Shown here: in pieces, positions 63,595-64,000 of the stretch
Layout: every line of letters begins with the position of its first letter
How positions within the stretch are numbered: position 1 is the first letter of the stretch
Assembly: GCF_022376445.1 (NCBI RefSeq)
Contig: NW_025955173.1
Location: forward strand, 1 to 64,000
DNA length: 64,000 bases
Source of the DNA: Fomitopsis serialis
Taxonomy: Eukaryota > Basidiomycota > Agaricomycetes > Polyporales > Fomitopsidaceae
Direction: 5' to 3'
Notes under the pieces: generated by a model
The model's input: only the letters and a program-made list of their open reading frames with translations
What the model was told of the DNA's origin: nothing
The model's database searches: none
Program-made: the position numbers and the translations under genes

Positions 63595-64000
63595 CTAGCG
63601 ATGCCAGGTCGTTCTTCGCCTTCTCTTGGTTGAGGGCCTCGTAGCGGTTCTTGGTCCGCGCGTCCTCCTTGCGTTTTGCTTGGCTTGGCCCTGCTTCTCC
63701 CTCTCCTGGGCCTTGTTGGCGTTGGACGACGACTTTGGGCCTCGTGCCTCTTTCCACCCTGGGCCCGCGGAGCTGGTTTTTACGCCCTCTGGTACGCGCG
63801 ACGGTCTGGATTTTGTGGTGCCTGCTGCTCTGGACCGGCTGGCGCACTCTCGCCAGTTTGCTGAGTGCGGTCCGTTGCAGTTAGCGCATTTGAAATCATG
63901 CTTACACTCCTCCATGTTTGTGTCCCCGTCTGGTTTCTCACTTGCGCACTCTTTGCAGACATGGTTCTCCTCACTGTGCTCCGATTCTCCGCATATCCGG
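63595..64000 (-). CDS. LINE Gag-like ORF1, C-terminal zinc-knuckle part (partial)
   Basis: The minus-strand frame from about 63915 to 63595 includes CKHDFKCANCNGPHSANWRE and C, a CCHC zinc knuckle, with more Cys residues upstream in the same region (HVCKECASEKPD), so probably two or three knuckles in tandem. A basic Lys/Arg/Gln-rich tail follows. ORF1 proteins of this group bind the element RNA. The N-terminal part lies beyond the window, and exact ends and frame continuity cannot be judged. Confidence 0.65.
   Translation of the reverse strand, partial: RICGESEHSEENHVCKECASEKPDGDTNMEECKHDFKCANCNGPHSANWRECASRSRAAGTTKSRPSRVPEGVKTSSAGPGWKEARGPKSSSNANKAQEREKQGQAKQNARRTRGPRTATRPSTKRRRRTTWHR

Larger units (their letters stand above)
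58847..64000 (-). mobile_element. Non-LTR retrotransposon (Tad/I-like, with RNase H), 5' end outside window
   Basis: Read on the minus strand: Gag-type zinc knuckles (from beyond 64000 to about 63595), an AP-type endonuclease (63420-61906), then reverse transcriptase, RNase H and a C-terminal CCHC-like motif (61894-59270). A 3' UTR of about 400 bp ends in a TCA/ATC triplet tail at 58863-58847. The order and presence of RNase H fit the Tad1/I group of LINEs. One frame break lies between endonuclease and RT. Confidence 0.9.

Noticed and set aside
1..64000. tRNA, rRNA or other structural RNA genes
   Set aside because: I looked for T-arm and A-box/B-box patterns and found none I could support; a covariance-model scan would be needed to exclude them.

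Overview
The window looks like a piece of nuclear genome from a basidiomycete fungus, most likely an Agaricomycete. The genes that can be assembled have many short GT-AG introns of about 41-57 bp with CTAAC/CTAAT-like branch sites. The content is also typical: F-box/LRR proteins, a WD40 protein, an Spt5-like KOW protein, small secreted proteins with TATA promoters, a Tnp2-type (CACTA-like) transposase, a Copia element and a RNase H-bearing non-LTR retrotransposon. All functional calls come from reading motifs by eye; no search was run.

Region 1-21.6 kb is gene-poor and built from decayed, partly duplicated DNA. It holds a degenerate membrane-protein gene (about 1-1.8 kb), an F-box gene (8.6-9.9 kb), a protein-disulfide-isomerase-like pseudogene (11.6-12.2 kb) and two duplicated proline-rich secreted-protein genes (13.9-14.6 and 20.2-20.8 kb). 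Five copies of a promoter cassette (TATAAATA box followed 80-165 bp later by ACCATTCCTCCTA) are scattered on both strands. A 504 bp repeat at 21.6 kb has an inverted partner at 58.1 kb.

Region 22-40 kb carries two hypothetical genes on the minus strand, then a Tnp2-type transposase gene (minus strand, start near 39785, end near 25259) broken by two insertions. One, in what appears to be an intron, is a 2.9 kb palindromic element with CCGGCCGG-rich arms and a 655 bp near-perfect inverted repeat. The other, in an exon, is a 7.66 kb LTR element (30937-38600, TSD CGTAT) with 203 bp LTRs and no gag or pol that I can see. Its interior is densely packed with short hairpins whose two arms change together from copy to copy, arranged as three A-purine tract-B modules. 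This is the most unusual object in the window.

Region 40-58 kb is more gene-dense: an F-box/LRR gene with a single-base frame break (40.6-42.3 kb), a WD40 gene (43.3-45.0 kb), and an Spt5-like KOW gene (45.2-54.8 kb). The last is split by a young Copia element (46795-53387, TSD AGACC, half-tRNA-iMet-type primer site) and has two further frame breaks. Two hypothetical genes follow (55.1-57.0 and 57.3-57.9 kb). From 58.85 kb to the window end a non-LTR retrotransposon lies on the minus strand (gag zinc knuckles, endonuclease, reverse transcriptase, RNase H), with a frame break between endonuclease and reverse transcriptase; its 5' end is outside the window.

Overall the window reads as a transposon-rich, gene-conversion- and duplication-prone region in which several host-like genes have recently lost their frames.
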